Shown: piece after piece, positions 6,845-7,906 of the stretch | Numbering within the stretch: position 1 is the first letter of the stretch | How the letters are laid out: every line of letters starts with the position of its first letter | Assembly (NCBI GenBank): GCA_019409045.1 | Contig: DXVG01000073.1 | Coordinates: 1-7,906, forward strand | DNA from: Clostridiales bacterium | Lineage (GTDB): Bacteria > Bacillota > Clostridia > Christensenellales > Aristaeellaceae | Direction of reading: 5' to 3' | Length of the DNA stretch: 7,906 nucleotides | Translations under genes and position numbers: made by a program | The notes under the pieces: model-generated | Database searches by the model: none | Seen by the model: only the letters and a program-made list of their open reading frames with translations | What the model was told of the DNA's origin: nothing

Positions 6845-6850
6845 TGGAGG
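6845..6850 (+). promoter_or_regulatory. Shine-Dalgarno site fixing the maf start
   Basis: TGGAGG lies 9 nt before ATG 6860. The earlier in-frame TTG at 6806 would sit at the very 5' end of the transcript without a ribosome binding site, and its extra 18 residues precede the conserved Maf N-terminus. Confidence 0.65.
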
Positions 6851-6859
6851 CGATGGGAG

Positions 6860-7435
6860 ATGCAGCAGGGGTTCCGACTGATCCTCGCCTCGGCGTCGCC
6901 GCGCCGACGGGAGCTGCTCAGTCGCATGGGATACGCCTTTGAGGTGTGCGCGCCGGACGTGGACGAGCACGTCGAGGGCCGCGCGGAGGACATCGTGCGA
7001 ACGCTCTGCGTGCGCAAGGCGCGCGCGGCCGCCGCGCACTACGCCGAGGGCGTGATCATCGCCTCGGACACGCTGGTCTCGCTGGAGGGCAGGCCGCTGG
7101 GCAAGCCCGCGGACGAGCAGGACGCCCACGCGATGCTGCGCGCGCTCTCCGGCCGCGCGCACGAGGTGTTTACCGGCGTGTGCCTGCACGACGCGGCCAC
7201 GGGCCGCGAGGCCGTGGAGGTCGTGGAGACGGGCGTGCGCTTTCGCGAGCTTACCGACGAGCAGATATGGGACTACATACGCACGGGCGAGCCGATGGAC
7301 AAGGCCGGCGCCTACGGCATACAGGGCGGCGCGGGCGCGTTCGTCGAGGGGCTGGACGGCCCGTTTGAAAACGTGATGGGCTTTCCGGTGGACGATGTGG
7401 AGCGCATGCTGCGCGCGTTCGTCGGACAGGACTGA
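6860..7435 (+). CDS. maf: Maf-family nucleoside triphosphate pyrophosphatase (dTTP/UTP type)
   Basis: A 191-residue protein, the normal length for Maf. It hydrolyses nucleoside triphosphates to monophosphate and pyrophosphate. The family acts on dTTP/UTP and modified pyrimidine nucleotides (house-cleaning) and is linked to septum formation. Signature blocks are LILASASPRRRELL (7-20) with the phosphate-binding Ser/Arg cluster, APDVDE (31-36), K53, IIASDTLVSLEGRPLGKP (66-83) with D70 as likely catalytic/metal ligand, LSGRAHEVFTGV (96-107) and GEPMDKAGAYGIQG (143-156). The Gln in GIQG (Q155), together with R15 and K53, is the pattern of the YhdE/MafA dTTP/UTP subgroup rather than the YceF type. 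ATG 6860 gives the canonical N-terminus. The gene has its own extended -10 promoter, and an MreB-like gene starts 33 nt downstream, a frequent neighbour of maf in Firmicutes. The protein is cytoplasmic. No missing residues are seen. Confidence 0.92.
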   Translation: MQQGFRLILASASPRRRELLSRMGYAFEVCAPDVDEHVEGRAEDIVRTLCVRKARAAAAHYAEGVIIASDTLVSLEGRPLGKPADEQDAHAMLRALSGRAHEVFTGVCLHDAATGREAVEVVETGVRFRELTDEQIWDYIRTGEPMDKAGAYGIQGGAGAFVEGLDGPFENVMGFPVDDVERMLRAFVGQD

Positions 7436-7444
7436 CGATTTTTT
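7419..7444 (+). terminator. Weak terminator-like hairpin between maf and the mreB-like gene
   Basis: TCGTCGG (7419-7425) can pair with CTGACGA (7432-7438), one G-T pair included, around a 6-nt loop; six T residues follow (7439-7444). This has the layout of an intrinsic terminator, but the stem is only 7 bp and includes the maf stop codon. As the next start is 25 nt further on and no promoter is visible in between, it would act at most as partial attenuation. It may be fortuitous. Confidence 0.35.
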
Positions 7445-7468
7445 ACAAAGGCATCGGGAGGGACACGG

Positions 7469-7906
7469 ATGGGCGTTTTTTCCTCCGGCGGCGTTGGGAT
7501 CGACCTTGGCTCCGCCAACGTGACGATCTTTCTGGAAAACGAGGGCGTGGTGCTGCGCGAGCCGAGCTATGTGCTCGCGCTGCGCGACGACCCGGATTCG
7601 GTGCTCGCCTGCGGGCGCGACGCCCGGCAGATGCTGGGGCGCACGCCGCGCGCGGCGGTGCTGCTCTCCCCGGTGATGGACGGCGCGGTCGCCGACGTCG
7701 AGCTGACCACGACGCTGCTTCGGGAGCTCTCGGAAAAGGCCATCGGCCGCCGCAGGGCGCTGGACCGCACGCGCGTGGTGGTGTCCATGGGGCTGGGCGT
7801 GACGCGGGTTGAGCGCGCGGCGCTCGAGCAGGCGGTGAAGGCGCTGGGCGCGCGCAACGCCGCGCTGATCCGCGCCTCGGCCGCGGCGGCCTGTCTCTTA
7901 TACACA
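7469..7906 (+). CDS. MreB-like actin-family cell-shape protein, N-terminal part, divergent
   Basis: Partial gene running off the right edge: 146 codons, of which about 140 are genuine because the last 16 bases are adapter. GGGAGG (7456-7461) lies 7 nt before ATG 7469. MreB proteins are ATP-binding actin homologues that form membrane-associated filaments directing the peptidoglycan elongation machinery. Recognisable blocks are the phosphate-1 loop IDLGSANV (11-18, usually DLGTANT), GVVLREPSYV (26-35), GRDARQMLGRTP (49-60) and SPVMDGAVADVELT (67-80), which follow the MreB order closely. Later parts diverge: SMGLGVTRVERAA (106-118) stands where MreB has 'vPsGiTavErrA', and LIRASAAAA (133-141) stands where MreB has 'lIEEPxAAA', so the Glu and Pro of the connect-1 motif are missing. 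The position after maf supports an MreB assignment. It may be a paralogue (Mbl/MreBH-like or a specialised form) rather than the main MreB. No gene symbol is given because the paralogue cannot be decided. Confidence 0.75.
   Translation, partial: MGVFSSGGVGIDLGSANVTIFLENEGVVLREPSYVLALRDDPDSVLACGRDARQMLGRTPRAAVLLSPVMDGAVADVELTTTLLRELSEKAIGRRRALDRTRVVVSMGLGVTRVERAALEQAVKALGARNAALIRASAAAACLLYT
7891..7906 (+). other. Tn5/Nextera transposase mosaic-end adapter remnant
   Basis: The final 16 bases, CTGTCTCTTATACACA, are identical to the start of the 19-bp Tn5 mosaic end used in Nextera libraries. They interrupt the GC-rich coding sequence abruptly and sit exactly at the window edge. This is library-derived sequence left in the assembly, not genome and not a natural Tn5 insertion. 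The residues CLLYT at the end of the MreB-like frame are therefore artificial, as is the reverse-strand peptide start MYKRQ. Confidence 0.95.

Noticed and set aside
7567..7905. Reverse-strand frame beginning MYKRQ
   Set aside because: Its start is the reverse complement of the adapter, a known artefact, and it lies opposite the mreB-like gene.
1..7906. CRISPR array, tRNA/rRNA, insertion sequence or prophage
   Set aside because: No regularly spaced repeats, cloverleaf candidates, transposase or integrase frames, or terminal inverted repeats were seen, and the genes are contiguous core functions of uniform composition.

Overview
The window looks like chromosomal core sequence from a GC-rich, endospore-forming Firmicute of the Clostridia type. 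The evidence is the 3' end of a SpoIIP sporulation amidase gene, a HelD-type RNA polymerase recycling factor, a Maf/MreB-type gene order, strong sigma-A-like promoters and purine-rich Shine-Dalgarno sites. Nothing marks a mobile element, prophage, CRISPR array or RNA gene. All genes are on the + strand and packed tightly. Ile is encoded mostly by ATC and then by ATA, with ATT almost absent, which is unusual for such GC-rich DNA.

Layout. (1) 1-369: C-terminal part of SpoIIP, entering from the left edge, with a C-terminal membrane helix. (2) 386-1534: a 12-TM MFS transporter of the MFS_1-like/phenylpropionate-permease type, 16 nt behind spoIIP. (3) An extended -10 promoter (1507-1535) overlaps the stop codon of the transporter gene. 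It appears to drive a four-gene unit: helD (1579-3720), a BaiN/HI0933-like flavoprotein (3717-4883), a second flavoprotein of the COG2509 type (4880-6463) and a 91-residue Cys-containing protein of unknown function (6480-6755). The first three are joined by 4-nt stop/start overlaps. (4) A second extended -10 promoter (6788-6796) precedes maf (6860-7435). After a weak terminator-like hairpin comes the 5' part of an MreB-like gene (7469 to the right edge).

How they fit together. SpoIIP (septal and engulfment peptidoglycan), Maf (nucleotide house-cleaning, often next to mreB) and the MreB-like protein all belong to the cell-envelope and division neighbourhood common in Firmicutes. The HelD-flavoprotein-flavoprotein-small Cys protein unit is the least explained part. 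Co-transcription could connect RNA polymerase recycling to redox or flavin metabolism, but that is inference. I do not see a clearly new defence or mobile system here.

A technical caveat: the last 16 bases (7891-7906) match the Tn5/Nextera mosaic end, so the right end of the contig is adapter rather than genome.
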